Positions 26,222-34,909 of a DNA stretch of 64,000 nucleotides are shown here, piece after piece (positions within the stretch are counted from its first letter, which is position 1; each line of letters starts with the position of its first letter). Origin of the DNA: Proteinivorax tanatarense (GTDB taxonomy: Bacteria > Bacillota > Proteinivoracia > Proteinivoracales > Proteinivoracaceae). The stretch lies in NCBI RefSeq assembly GCF_040267685.1, contig NZ_CP158367.1, positions 930,001-994,000 on the forward strand. The letters run 5' to 3'. The notes under the pieces are model-generated. The model worked only from the letters and a program-made list of their open reading frames with translations. It was not told where the DNA came from and made no database searches. The position numbers were made by a program, and so were the translations under genes.

Positions 26222-26305
26222 ATGGATTATATAATTATTGCAATTTTTGTAGCATGGGTAATATTTATGTTTAAAAAAGGGGGATGTTGCGGCGGTAAAC
26301 ACTAA
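26222..26305 (+). CDS. 27-residue membrane peptide with Gly-Cys-Cys-Gly-Gly tail
   Basis: A short open frame with an ATG 8 nt after AAAGGAG. One membrane helix (YIIIAIFVAWVIFMF) is followed by KKGGCCGGKH. The layout resembles the very small FeoB-associated cysteine-rich membrane proteins. The CC and terminal His suggest metal binding on the cytoplasmic face. It is in the same unit as the LDCC and DUF2933 genes. Confidence 0.65.
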   Translation: MDYIIIAIFVAWVIFMFKKGGCCGGKH

Positions 26306-26337
26306 TACAAAACGGTTATAGACAAAGGGGTGCTAAC

Positions 26338-26589
26338 ATGCCAGTGATACTTTGTATAGTAATGGGCGTTTTTATGTATTTATTATTTCTCATTATTGGT
26401 GGGATTGGCAGCGACGATATTAGTAAACAGACGATCTATTGTAAAAACTGTGGTGAACATATAGTCGGTGATAGTTGTTCAATTTGTGAGCAAGCTGAAG
26501 TAAGCGAATGTGAATGTTGTAGTAAATCAATAAAAAAGTCATGGCGGTACTGCCCATTCTGTGGTGAGGTGAAAGAAAATAAGAGATAA
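26338..26589 (+). CDS. Membrane-anchored double zinc-ribbon protein
   Basis: The protein has 83 residues. An N-terminal membrane helix (residues 2-22) is followed by two four-cysteine clusters: CKNC with CSIC, and CECC with CPFC. These are double-zinc-ribbon-like knuckles facing the cytoplasm. The ATG follows AAAGGGGTG. The end overlaps the probable start of the kinase by 11 nt, so the two are probably translated together. Role unknown; a metal sensor or adaptor for the kinase is possible. Confidence 0.75.
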   Translation: MPVILCIVMGVFMYLLFLIIGGIGSDDISKQTIYCKNCGEHIVGDSCSICEQAEVSECECCSKSIKKSWRYCPFCGEVKENKR

Positions 26590-27949
26590 CTTTTATAATA
26601 AACCTTTTTATATTATAGCCGTTTTGATGACAGCAATTACAATAATTCATTACTCTTTAATGTATCTAGATCTGGCGTACCACCAGTTGCTTAGGACTTT
26701 TTATTATATTCCCCTTTTATATGGTGCATACCATTATAGGCTGAAGGGGGGGCTCATTTTATCATTACTTATAGTAGTACTTTACGCTCCTCATTTGTTA
26801 TTTTATTTTGGTGATTTTACTGTAGAAATTATTAACCAATCTTTAGAGTTGTTGTTGTTTATCATTATCGGTTTATTTGTAGGATTTTTATCGCAAAAAG
26901 AGTTTGACAGACGAAAGGCTTTGGAACATCAAATAATAAAGCTTGCTAATCTTGAAACATATATGCACGATTTAATAGATAGCTTAGATACGGGAATAGT
27001 AGCGTTCGACCATTCCAATCAAATATCTTTTAAAAATCAAGGAGTTCAAAGTTTCTTTAAAAAAGATCAAGAAGTATTTGATTTTATCAATGAATACAGA
27101 CTGAATAACGATTTAAAATCTGCATTAACTGGTCAAATAACAAGTAAGAATCTAAACTATAATTTTTGTCACCTCTATATAAAACTTCAACCTATTAAAA
27201 GTTTTGACGGCAGAAACCAAGGGGCTATTTTAATAATTAGAGATAAAACTGCTATAAAAGTTTTGCAGGACCAAATACAAAGAAGTGAAAAACTTGCTTC
27301 ACTGGGAAATTTATCAGCTGGGGTAGCTCATGAGATAAGAAATCCATTGGGAATAATAAAAACAATAAGTCAGGGGATAAGAGATGAGGTGACTTCTCCA
27401 GATGCAATCGAAGGTCTGGGAATAATAGAGCAAGAAACCGATAGAGCAAACGACGTAATCCAGTGGTTATTAGATTTTGCAAAACCACATAAATACCAAT
27501 TTACAATGGTTAACTTAAAGACAATACTTATAGACTTAGAAAAAATTATTTCCACCTATATAAAAGGAAAGTGCATAACCTTGGATTTAGAAATTTACCC
27601 ACAGAACCCTACTATTTACGGTGATGCAGAAAAGTTAAAACAGGCATTTCTTAATATTTTGCTAAACGGAATTCAAGCAATGGAGTGCGGGAAACTTACT
27701 GTCTATTTAAAGGAAGATAATAACGATTATAAGATTTTTTTGAAGGATGAAGGTGTTGGAATAACCCAGGAAAAACTTAAAAATATATTTACCCCTTTTT
27801 ATACTACTAAAGATCAAGGAACAGGGTTGGGGCTTGCAATAACTCACCGAATAATAGAGGAACATAATGGTATGATTGACATTAAAAGCAAATGGGGTCA
27901 AGGTACTATAGTAACAGTTTCTTTGCCAAAGGAAGTGAAACATGATTAA
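26579..27949 (+). CDS. Membrane sensor histidine kinase (PAS plus HisKA/HATPase), probable ATA start
   Basis: The protein has 456 residues from ATA 26579. The N-terminal membrane part has several helices (YIIAVLMTAITIIHYSL, then RTFYYIPLLYGAYHY). A PAS-like domain starts near residue 125. HisKA has GVAHEIRNPLG; HATPase has LNILLNGIQAM (N box), DEGVGI and GTGLGLAI. The frame is closed upstream by TGA at 26570, and only AAG, AAA and ATA precede the conserved first helix. GAGGTG at 26566-26571 is 7 nt before the ATA. The TTG 26624 and ATG 26627 lie inside helix 1 without a site. It overlaps the regulator by 8 nt. Confidence 0.85.
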   Translation: MRDNFYNKPFYIIAVLMTAITIIHYSLMYLDLAYHQLLRTFYYIPLLYGAYHYRLKGGLILSLLIVVLYAPHLLFYFGDFTVEIINQSLELLLFIIIGLFVGFLSQKEFDRRKALEHQIIKLANLETYMHDLIDSLDTGIVAFDHSNQISFKNQGVQSFFKKDQEVFDFINEYRLNNDLKSALTGQITSKNLNYNFCHLYIKLQPIKSFDGRNQGAILIIRDKTAIKVLQDQIQRSEKLASLGNLSAGVAHEIRNPLGIIKTISQGIRDEVTSPDAIEGLGIIEQETDRANDVIQWLLDFAKPHKYQFTMVNLKTILIDLEKIISTYIKGKCITLDLEIYPQNPTIYGDAEKLKQAFLNILLNGIQAMECGKLTVYLKEDNNDYKIFLKDEGVGITQEKLKNIFTPFYTTKDQGTGLGLAITHRIIEEHNGMIDIKSKWGQGTIVTVSLPKEVKHD

Positions 27950-29294
27950 AAAAGTTTTAATAGCAGATGATGAAAAAAATATGCGTTGGGCTATAAATAA
28001 AACATTAAAGAAAGTAGGTTATCAAGTAATAGAAGCATCGAATGGGGAGGAGTGTCTTAAGTTATATAATCAAGTATCGCCAGATCTAATTTTACTGGAC
28101 TATAAAATGCCTATCGTTGATGGAATGTCTGTGTTAGAAAAAATAAAGAAAACCGATAGCCAAGTACCCGTAATAATGATTACCGCATTTGGAGATACAA
28201 AGTCAGCAATAAAAGCTATGAAATTAGGGGCCTTTGATTATATAACCAAACCTTTTGATCTTGAAAAGCTTAAAACCTTAATTAAAAATGCTCTAAATAT
28301 TGACGATTTAAAAGAACAGGTAAATACCTTAAAAACAGAATTAAAGGAAAAGTCTAATAGTGAAATAATAGGAAAAAGTCCTCAGCTTCAAAAATTACTT
28401 ACTACAATAAAAAAAGTAGCTCCTACCGTTGCTACAGTATTGATAACTGGGGAAAGTGGTACAGGCAAAGAAGTGTTGGCCAACGCTATACATTATAATA
28501 GTGCAAGACAAGATATGCCTTTTATAAAGGTAAACTGTGGAGCTATACCAGAAAACCTTATAGAGAGCGAGCTTTTTGGTCATGAAAAGGGAGCTTTCAC
28601 TGGAGCAACAACTCGCAAAAAAGGTAAGTTTGAACTGGCTCATGGTGGTACAATTTTTTTAGATGAAATAGGAGAACTCCCTAAAAATTTACAGGTGAAA
28701 TTATTGAGGGTTATACAACAGCAGGAGATAGAAAGAGTTGGAGGGGAAGAAACAATTGAAATAGATACCCGAATAATAGCAGCCACTAATAAGAATTTAG
28801 CGGAACAAATGAGCAAAGGACTTTTTAGAGAAGACCTTTATTACCGTTTAAATGTTGTGCCAATATATCTTCCACCTTTAAGAAAGCGCAAAGAAGATAT
28901 ACCACTACTGATAGGCCATTTCCTAGAGAAAATGTCCAATGAACTAGGAAGGGGCAAGTTGGAAATTGACGAACAAGCCCTTCAGTTGTTACTAAATTAT
29001 CGGTGGAAAGGCAACATTCGAGAATTACAAAACCTGATAGAGCGGATAGTCATAATGAGTGATAGCAACTTAATAACGGTAAAAGATATTCCTCAAGATC
29101 TTACGCAAGATCAAGACCAACAACCAAGAAGGTGGCAGCTACCTTCAGAGGGTATTTCGTTAGAAAAATTGGAAAAGGATTTAATTCAACAGGCATTAAG
29201 TAAAGCAAGCAACAATAAAACACAAGCAGCAAAACTGCTAAACATATCCCGCCAGGCCTTGCTTTACAGAATAGAAAAGCATAAATTAACCTAA
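27942..29294 (+). CDS. NtrC-family sigma-54-dependent response regulator
   Basis: The protein has 450 residues: receiver domain (residues 1-118; phosphoacceptor Asp in LILLDYKMP, Lys in YITKPFD), AAA+ domain (Walker A GESGTGKE, GAFTGA loop for sigma-54 contact, DEIGELP) and a Fis-type helix-turn-helix (TQAAKLLNISRQALLYRI). It would activate sigma-54 promoters on phosphorylation by the kinase encoded just before it. The obvious local target is the promoter at 25767, an autoregulated circuit like ZraSR. Followed by a terminator. Confidence 0.96.
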   Translation: MIKKVLIADDEKNMRWAINKTLKKVGYQVIEASNGEECLKLYNQVSPDLILLDYKMPIVDGMSVLEKIKKTDSQVPVIMITAFGDTKSAIKAMKLGAFDYITKPFDLEKLKTLIKNALNIDDLKEQVNTLKTELKEKSNSEIIGKSPQLQKLLTTIKKVAPTVATVLITGESGTGKEVLANAIHYNSARQDMPFIKVNCGAIPENLIESELFGHEKGAFTGATTRKKGKFELAHGGTIFLDEIGELPKNLQVKLLRVIQQQEIERVGGEETIEIDTRIIAATNKNLAEQMSKGLFREDLYYRLNVVPIYLPPLRKRKEDIPLLIGHFLEKMSNELGRGKLEIDEQALQLLLNYRWKGNIRELQNLIERIVIMSDSNLITVKDIPQDLTQDQDQQPRRWQLPSEGISLEKLEKDLIQQALSKASNNKTQAAKLLNISRQALLYRIEKHKLT

Positions 29295-29327
29295 AAATCC
29301 AACGTAAAGGTTGGATTTTTTTAGGTT
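29288..29327 (+). terminator. Terminator of the two-component operon
   Basis: A 16-bp stem with a 6-nt loop (29288-29303 with 29310-29327), the T run inside the 3' arm. It overlaps the stop of the regulator gene. Confidence 0.88.
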
Positions 29328-29503
29328 AACATACCATTAATATCTAGGAAATCCAATTACGCATCTTTTAAAAACCTCACACAAGCTGAAACAATTTCGT
29401 TTGTAGAAGTGGTATCAATACAGAGGAATTGTCTCTAAAAAATTAGTCAATTCTTCTATAATCAATTATTATAAAAAAACTAGACTAAAGACCAAAAAAA
29501 ATG

Positions 29504-29537
29504 ACTACATAGCAGGACTATAGTCCCGCTATGTAGT
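29504..29537. promoter_or_regulatory. Perfect-arm hairpin upstream of pilB
   Basis: ACTACATAGC (29504-29513) is inverted as GCTATGTAGT (29528-29537), and the centre GGACTATAGTCC is itself a palindrome. No T run follows. It lies 65 bp before pilB. It may be a protein-binding site or mRNA leader structure. The rest of the gap 29328-29601 shows a possible -10 (TATAAT, 29457-29462) but no clear -35. Confidence 0.6.
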
Positions 29538-29601
29538 ATTATACTTATTAACCCATTTTAACAATAACAGATTTTATTTTTTAGAAAGGGGGAGTGGTTT
29601 T

Positions 29602-31221
29602 ATGAATTCAAAGCTAAGATTGGGGGACCTTTTAGTTGATACGGGAAAAATAACACAAGAGCAACTTACACAAGCATTAACCTATCAAAAGCAAAAAGAT
29701 GTGCGGTTAGGATCAGCTTTAGTAGAACTAGAAATACTTACGGAAAATGAGCTTATAGAAGTACTGGAGTTTCAACTGGGGATACCTCATATAAGCTTGT
29801 ATAAATACCCCGTAGATGAAAAAGTGATTAATATTATAAATTCTTCTATGGCTAAAAATTTTTCTGCAATACCGATACGGCTTCAGGACAACAGATTAAC
29901 TTTAGCCATGGCAGATCCATTAGATGTAGTAGCTATAGACGAAATAAGCGATAGTACAGGGTATGAAGTGGACCCTGTTATAGCGACGCCAGACGAGATT
30001 AAACAGGCTATAGATAATCACTATGGCATTAAAGAAACCGTTGACAAAGCCATGGAAAACCTCAAGTCTCAACAACAGAATGTAAGTGATGATATGCTTG
30101 AGATAGACACTTTAAAGGACATGGTTGATGATGCTCCTATAGTACGTGCTGTAAACTCCATCTTAGAACAAGCTGTTACAGAAGGAGCAAGTGATATTCA
30201 TATAGAGCCTAGGGAAGATAATTTACAGGTTAGGTTTCGAATAGATGGAGTACTTCATGATATTATGACTTCAGCTAAAAACACCCAAGCTGTAATAATT
30301 TCAAGGCTTAAAATAATGGCCAATATGGATATAGCAGAGCGTAGACTACCCCAAGATAATAGATTTCAAACAGAAATTAAGGGAAAACAGATTGACATTA
30401 GAGTGTCAACTTTGCCAACTATTTATGGTGAAAAAATTGCACTTAGAATATTAGATACCGACTCGCTAATTTTAGACATAAATAACTTAGGTATGAGTGC
30501 ACCAAACTTAAATAAATTTAAAAAAGTACTCAACTATAGCACCGGTATTTTTTTAGTGACAGGACCAACCGGGTGTGGAAAGACCACAACTTTGTATTCT
30601 ATTTTAAATCAGATTAATTCTAGCGACCAAAATATTATAACTATCGAAGACCCTGTGGAGTATAGACTAGACGGCATAAATCAGGTAAATGTAAACACCA
30701 AAATAGGGCTGGATTTCGCTAGAGGACTCCGTTCTGTGCTAAGGCAGGACCCTAATGTAATTATGGTAGGGGAAATAAGAGATAAAGAAACTGGAGAAAT
30801 AGCTTTGCGAGCTGCTATGACTGGTCACCTTGTACTATCCACATTACATACAAATGATGCTGTATCAACTTTAAACAGGTTGGCAGATATGGGTCTACCT
30901 CCGTTTTTAATATCTTCAACTATAAACGGAGTTCTAGCGCAACGTCTAGTGCGAAAGCTTTGCCAACAGTGTGAAGGCATAGGGTGTAAACAATGTAATG
31001 AGACAGGGTATAAAGGTAGGGTGGCAATCCAAGAAATGTTGGTGATGGACGACTCCCTAAGAGAGGCACTACAAAATAATGCAAGTACTTCAAAACTTAA
31101 GGAAATAGCATTGCAAAATGGATTAATAACTCTATATAACGATGGAATGGATAAAGTATCTCAGGGTCTCACTTCAAAGGAAGAAGTGTTAAGAGTTGCT
31201 TATGGGGAGGGAGTAAATTGA
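29602..31221 (+). CDS. pilB: Type IV pilus assembly ATPase PilB
   Basis: The protein has 539 residues. The N-terminal GspE-N (MshEN-like) region (LRLGDLLVDTGKITQEQLTQ) may bind cyclic di-GMP in some homologues. The ATPase core has Walker A GPTGCGKTTT, EDPVEYR, RQDPNVIMVGEIRD and STLHTND. The zinc tetracysteine motif is present (CQQC, then GCKQC), unlike the ComGA-like ATPase at 16440. The ATG follows AAAGGGGGAG. Heads the pil operon; overlaps pilT by 4 nt. Confidence 0.95.
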   Translation: MNSKLRLGDLLVDTGKITQEQLTQALTYQKQKDVRLGSALVELEILTENELIEVLEFQLGIPHISLYKYPVDEKVINIINSSMAKNFSAIPIRLQDNRLTLAMADPLDVVAIDEISDSTGYEVDPVIATPDEIKQAIDNHYGIKETVDKAMENLKSQQQNVSDDMLEIDTLKDMVDDAPIVRAVNSILEQAVTEGASDIHIEPREDNLQVRFRIDGVLHDIMTSAKNTQAVIISRLKIMANMDIAERRLPQDNRFQTEIKGKQIDIRVSTLPTIYGEKIALRILDTDSLILDINNLGMSAPNLNKFKKVLNYSTGIFLVTGPTGCGKTTTLYSILNQINSSDQNIITIEDPVEYRLDGINQVNVNTKIGLDFARGLRSVLRQDPNVIMVGEIRDKETGEIALRAAMTGHLVLSTLHTNDAVSTLNRLADMGLPPFLISSTINGVLAQRLVRKLCQQCEGIGCKQCNETGYKGRVAIQEMLVMDDSLREALQNNASTSKLKEIALQNGLITLYNDGMDKVSQGLTSKEEVLRVAYGEGVN

Positions 31222-32222
31222 AAGAGTTTCATAAGCTTCTTGAGACAGCAGTAGAGAAAGAAGCCTCTGATTTGCATATAAGAGAAGGATTGCCGGCGGT
31301 CTATCGTATAGATGGGACAATCAAAAAAAATGGTGATGTCATCAAAAAAGAGCAAATTATTAAATGGTGCCGAAGTTTAACTGGAGACATCAATAATCTT
31401 TACCAAAAGGACTTTTCTTACGAAATAGAAAAAGTAGCTCGTTTTCGCATAAATGTGTACAAACAAATGAATAGCTTTAGCATGGCTGTAAGAATTATTC
31501 CATCTCAAATCCCACCGCTAAGCACCTTAAATCTCCCTGATACAATGGAGAAGTTATGCAAGCTAAAGCAAGGATTGGTGTTGGTTACAGGAATTACAGG
31601 TTCTGGTAAATCTACCACCCTAGCATCTATGGTTAATGAAGTAAACAAAACAGCTAAAAACCATATCATTACCTTAGAAGACCCTATTGAATATATACAT
31701 GAATGTAACCTCTCCCTTATAAATCAAAGAGAAAAAGGAGCACATTTTCAAAAATTTAGCGAAGGTTTATCAGCTGCAATGCGACAAGATCCCGATGTGA
31801 TTTTGGTAGGTGAGATGCGAGATTTAGAGACAATCAGTACCGCCTTAACAGCAGCGGAAACAGGGCATTTAGTGTTAGCCACCCTTCATACACAACGGGC
31901 TCACCAAAGCATCGATAGGATTATAGACGTCTTTCCGCCACATCAGCAAGGACAGATAAGAATCCAGCTAGCCTCAACCTTAAAAGCGGTGCTAACCCAA
32001 CAACTAGTTCCTAAAACATATGGAGGAAGAGCAGCGGTTGCAGAGCTTATGGAATGCAACACAGCTATTAAAACACTTATAAGAGAAGGTAAAACACATC
32101 AAATCCCCTCAATTATTCAAACAAATAGCACCATGATAACCTACGAAAAATCTCTAGAAAATTTATATAATCAAGGGGAAATAGACGAACAAACCTTCCA
32201 CATGTTCTCCGTAGGAGGCTAA
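31218..32222 (+). CDS. pilT: Type IV pilus retraction ATPase PilT
   Basis: The protein has 334 residues. It depolymerises pili for twitching and retraction. Seen: N-terminal ASDLHIREGLPAVYRIDG, Walker A GITGSGKSTT, EDPIEYIH, RQDPDVILVGEMRD, the His box ATLHTQRAHQSIDR and GGRAAVAELM. The TTG start overlaps the pilB stop and follows GGGGAGGGAG. The C-terminal AIRAGK-like motif is degenerate. Confidence 0.94.
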   Translation: MKEFHKLLETAVEKEASDLHIREGLPAVYRIDGTIKKNGDVIKKEQIIKWCRSLTGDINNLYQKDFSYEIEKVARFRINVYKQMNSFSMAVRIIPSQIPPLSTLNLPDTMEKLCKLKQGLVLVTGITGSGKSTTLASMVNEVNKTAKNHIITLEDPIEYIHECNLSLINQREKGAHFQKFSEGLSAAMRQDPDVILVGEMRDLETISTALTAAETGHLVLATLHTQRAHQSIDRIIDVFPPHQQGQIRIQLASTLKAVLTQQLVPKTYGGRAAVAELMECNTAIKTLIREGKTHQIPSIIQTNSTMITYEKSLENLYNQGEIDEQTFHMFSVGG

Positions 32223-32225
32223 AAA

Positions 32226-33425
32226 ATGAACTATAGATATATAGGCAAAGACACTTTAGGAAATGTAGTCAAAGGCAATATCGAAGCGGAAAACCAGCAA
32301 AGAGCCCTTTGGCTGCTAAAGGAAAAAGAAGTATTTGTAACTAAAATTAAAGAAGTTGAGCAAACCCAAAGCATAGGTCAAAAAGGCCGTATAAAACTAA
32401 AAGACATGGCGATATTTTGCAATCAACTTTCCGCTATGGTGGAAAGCGGAGTGCCAGTAGCTAAGGCGTTAAAAAGCCTACAGCAACAAACTGAAAGTAA
32501 AGTTCTAAAAAGAAATTTAGTGGAAGTTGTAAAGGATATAGAAGGCGGCAAATCTTTATCAGAAAGTTTAAAGGAGCGAGAAGGTGCTTTTCCACAAATT
32601 TTTATAAGCTTAATAGAAGTTGGCGAAATGGGTGGAGTGTTAGATGTAACCCTTAAAAGGTTGGCAGAGTTTTTTGAACGGGAAAAAGAGATTAACGATA
32701 AAGTAAAGTCAGCCCTAACCTACCCCGCATTTATTATGGCATTTTCTGGTATTGCAATTATTTTTCTCCTCGTTTTTGTAGTTCCAAACTTTGTACAAAT
32801 GTTTGTGGATATGGGTGTAGAGGATGAACTGCCAACTATTACTGTGGTTTTAATAAGTATAACCGATCTTTTAAGACAAAACTTTATAACTCTTATAATT
32901 ATTGTTTTGGCTGCATTTATATTGGCGAAATACCTTTGGGTAAACGAAAAGATTGCAAAATACATCGATGGCAAAAAAATACACCTGCCTATATTTGGAA
33001 GTTTATTGCGTAAGGTTGCACTTTCTAAATTTACAAAAACTTTGGCAATAATGGTACAAAGTGGCGTTGATATAGTTACTGCTTTAAGCTTAGTTTCAAA
33101 AACCGTTGAAAATAGAGATTTCGAAGAAAGAATACTAGAAGCCCGTGAACACCTTAGGGAGGGAACAGGTTTAGTTGAGCAACTTAAGGCCAACCCTTTT
33201 ATAGACACGATGGCGATACAGATGATTGAAGTAGGTGAAGAAACAGGAAGCCTAGATAAAATGTTAGATAAAGTTGCAAAGTTTAATGAAGACGAAGTAA
33301 AGCATACCACCGATAGGGTGTCATCACTAATCGAGCCAATAATGATAGTGGTACTCGCCGTTATCGTGGCAGTTATTTTGCTGGCAGTGCTTCTGCCGAT
33401 GTTTGACTTACTTCATGTTATTTAG
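32226..33425 (+). CDS. pilC: Type IV pilus platform protein PilC
   Basis: The protein has 399 residues of full-length GspF/PilC type. The two GspF repeats are visible (FCNQLSAMVESGVPVAKALK with IEVGEMGGVL, and FTKTLAIMVQSGVDIVTALS with IEVGEETGSLD), and membrane helices are at about residues 170-195, 215-235 and 370-395. It begins 3 nt after the pilT stop with GTAGGAGG. Confidence 0.95.
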   Translation: MNYRYIGKDTLGNVVKGNIEAENQQRALWLLKEKEVFVTKIKEVEQTQSIGQKGRIKLKDMAIFCNQLSAMVESGVPVAKALKSLQQQTESKVLKRNLVEVVKDIEGGKSLSESLKEREGAFPQIFISLIEVGEMGGVLDVTLKRLAEFFEREKEINDKVKSALTYPAFIMAFSGIAIIFLLVFVVPNFVQMFVDMGVEDELPTITVVLISITDLLRQNFITLIIIVLAAFILAKYLWVNEKIAKYIDGKKIHLPIFGSLLRKVALSKFTKTLAIMVQSGVDIVTALSLVSKTVENRDFEERILEAREHLREGTGLVEQLKANPFIDTMAIQMIEVGEETGSLDKMLDKVAKFNEDEVKHTTDRVSSLIEPIMIVVLAVIVAVILLAVLLPMFDLLHVI

Positions 33426-33437
33426 GAGGGGGAAAAA

Positions 33438-34382
33438 TTGTTCTTTTTATCCCAAAAAAATTTAGTTGGAATAGATATAGGTCAAATGATGACCAAGATT
33501 GCTTATAAAAACAAAGAATACGCTGTTGAAACACCGGAAGGTGCAGTCGGAAGGGGAGGAGCTCCTAATCCCTCTATATTAGGGGAGAGGCTAAAGCAGG
33601 CAGTTTCAAATAATGGATTAGCTAAAAAGTTTGCTGTGATATCTTATAACGGACAAGGGGTTTTTACAAAATCTATCCAAGTGCCTAAAAATCTAAAATT
33701 AGGCGAAATAAACAACTACATCAAGCTACAAAAGGACAATATTTTACCATTTGGTACAGAAGACAGTGTTATGGATTTTATTCAGCTTGGTAGCGACGAT
33801 AACCATCAAAATATACTTGTGTTAGCACTTAAACAAAAATCTGTATATCCATATTATGAAGCTGCTAAAATAGCAGGGTTAAGACCAAAAGCCGTAGACA
33901 TTCCCGCCCTTGCCTTAAAAAGAAAATATTTTGACAAAGAAAAGCTAAAAGGATTGCAGTTAATTGTCGATGTGGGTGAGCGTTCAACTAATATTCACAT
34001 ATACAAAGAAAAACAATTTAGATTTTCTAGAAGTATTTCTGTAGGAGGCGGAGATTTTGGAGCGGTGGCTTCTGCAGCAAAAGAGATGACAGCAAAAGAG
34101 GGGAAAGATGAAAAAGTTCCGCTAACTTCACCGGCATTAGCCGATGTATTTTATCATTTACAAAGAGAGCTTAACAGGTCTATAGAATATTTTAGATATA
34201 GAAATGGAAAACAGGAATTAAGCAGCTTTACACTGGCTTATATAACCGGAGGATATGGCAAAACACCGGGGATAGACAAGGTTTTTGCCCAGTCTTTAGA
34301 TATTTCGTTAGAAAGTATAATTAGCGATGACTCAAAATATAGCCTTGCACAAGGGTTAACGATGTGGGGTGATGGAAAATGA
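33438..34382 (+). CDS. pilM: Type IV pilus assembly protein PilM
   Basis: The protein has 314 residues with an actin-like ATPase fold. The N-terminal phosphate loop is LVGIDIGQMMTKIAY, and LIVDVGERSTNIHIY and ITGGYGKTPGI are the other nucleotide-binding segments. PilM binds the short cytoplasmic tail of PilN (the INLL motif). A TTG start follows GGAGGGGG. Overlaps pilN by 4 nt. Confidence 0.93.
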   Translation: MFFLSQKNLVGIDIGQMMTKIAYKNKEYAVETPEGAVGRGGAPNPSILGERLKQAVSNNGLAKKFAVISYNGQGVFTKSIQVPKNLKLGEINNYIKLQKDNILPFGTEDSVMDFIQLGSDDNHQNILVLALKQKSVYPYYEAAKIAGLRPKAVDIPALALKRKYFDKEKLKGLQLIVDVGERSTNIHIYKEKQFRFSRSISVGGGDFGAVASAAKEMTAKEGKDEKVPLTSPALADVFYHLQRELNRSIEYFRYRNGKQELSSFTLAYITGGYGKTPGIDKVFAQSLDISLESIISDDSKYSLAQGLTMWGDGK

Positions 34383-34909
34383 AACAAAATATAAATTTAC
34401 TACACACTTCGCTCCAACATCAAAGCTATATCGCAGGCAAAAAAGTCATTAAAACAACTATAGTAGTGATTGCTATGGCGTCAGTTTTGATATCAATAGC
34501 AGCTCTGTTTATCAATGTTCAGCGTCAGGAAAGCCTACTAGCTGATACACAGCAAAAACTTGCCGACAAACAGGCCTTAAAAGTAGAAATAGAGGAAGAA
34601 ATGAATAAACTTTCGGACATTAATAGCCTAAACGATACAGTTAGTACTCTTAAAGAAAACAGGCATAACAAACTTAAGGAAATAGAAAAACTAGAGTCGC
34701 TAACTCCTTCAGAAATCGATATTGAAACAATTTCTATAAGTGATCAACGGATAGTTATAGAAGGATCTAGCCCAAATAGAGAAAATGTCTCTGAAATGCT
34801 TCAAAATTTATATAGTTGGCAGGGTTACCAATTTACTGTAAGTTATATAGCTCCCCAAGGGCAGAACTATGGTTTTAATATAGAGGGAAGGGGGAGTGGA
34901 GATGAATAA
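34379..34909 (+). CDS. pilN: Type IV pilus assembly protein PilN
   Basis: The protein has 176 residues. The N-terminal INLLHTSL is the PilM-binding motif; a membrane helix follows (residues 24-46), then a coiled coil (about 50-105) and a small ferredoxin-like domain. It overlaps pilM by 4 nt and pilO by 8 nt, typical of tight coupling in this module. Confidence 0.9.
   Translation: MKQNINLLHTSLQHQSYIAGKKVIKTTIVVIAMASVLISIAALFINVQRQESLLADTQQKLADKQALKVEIEEEMNKLSDINSLNDTVSTLKENRHNKLKEIEKLESLTPSEIDIETISISDQRIVIEGSSPNRENVSEMLQNLYSWQGYQFTVSYIAPQGQNYGFNIEGRGSGDE

Noticed and set aside
32720-33310. Long open frame on the - strand within pilC
   Set aside because: It is the antisense shadow of pilC, with no ribosome site or recognisable motif.
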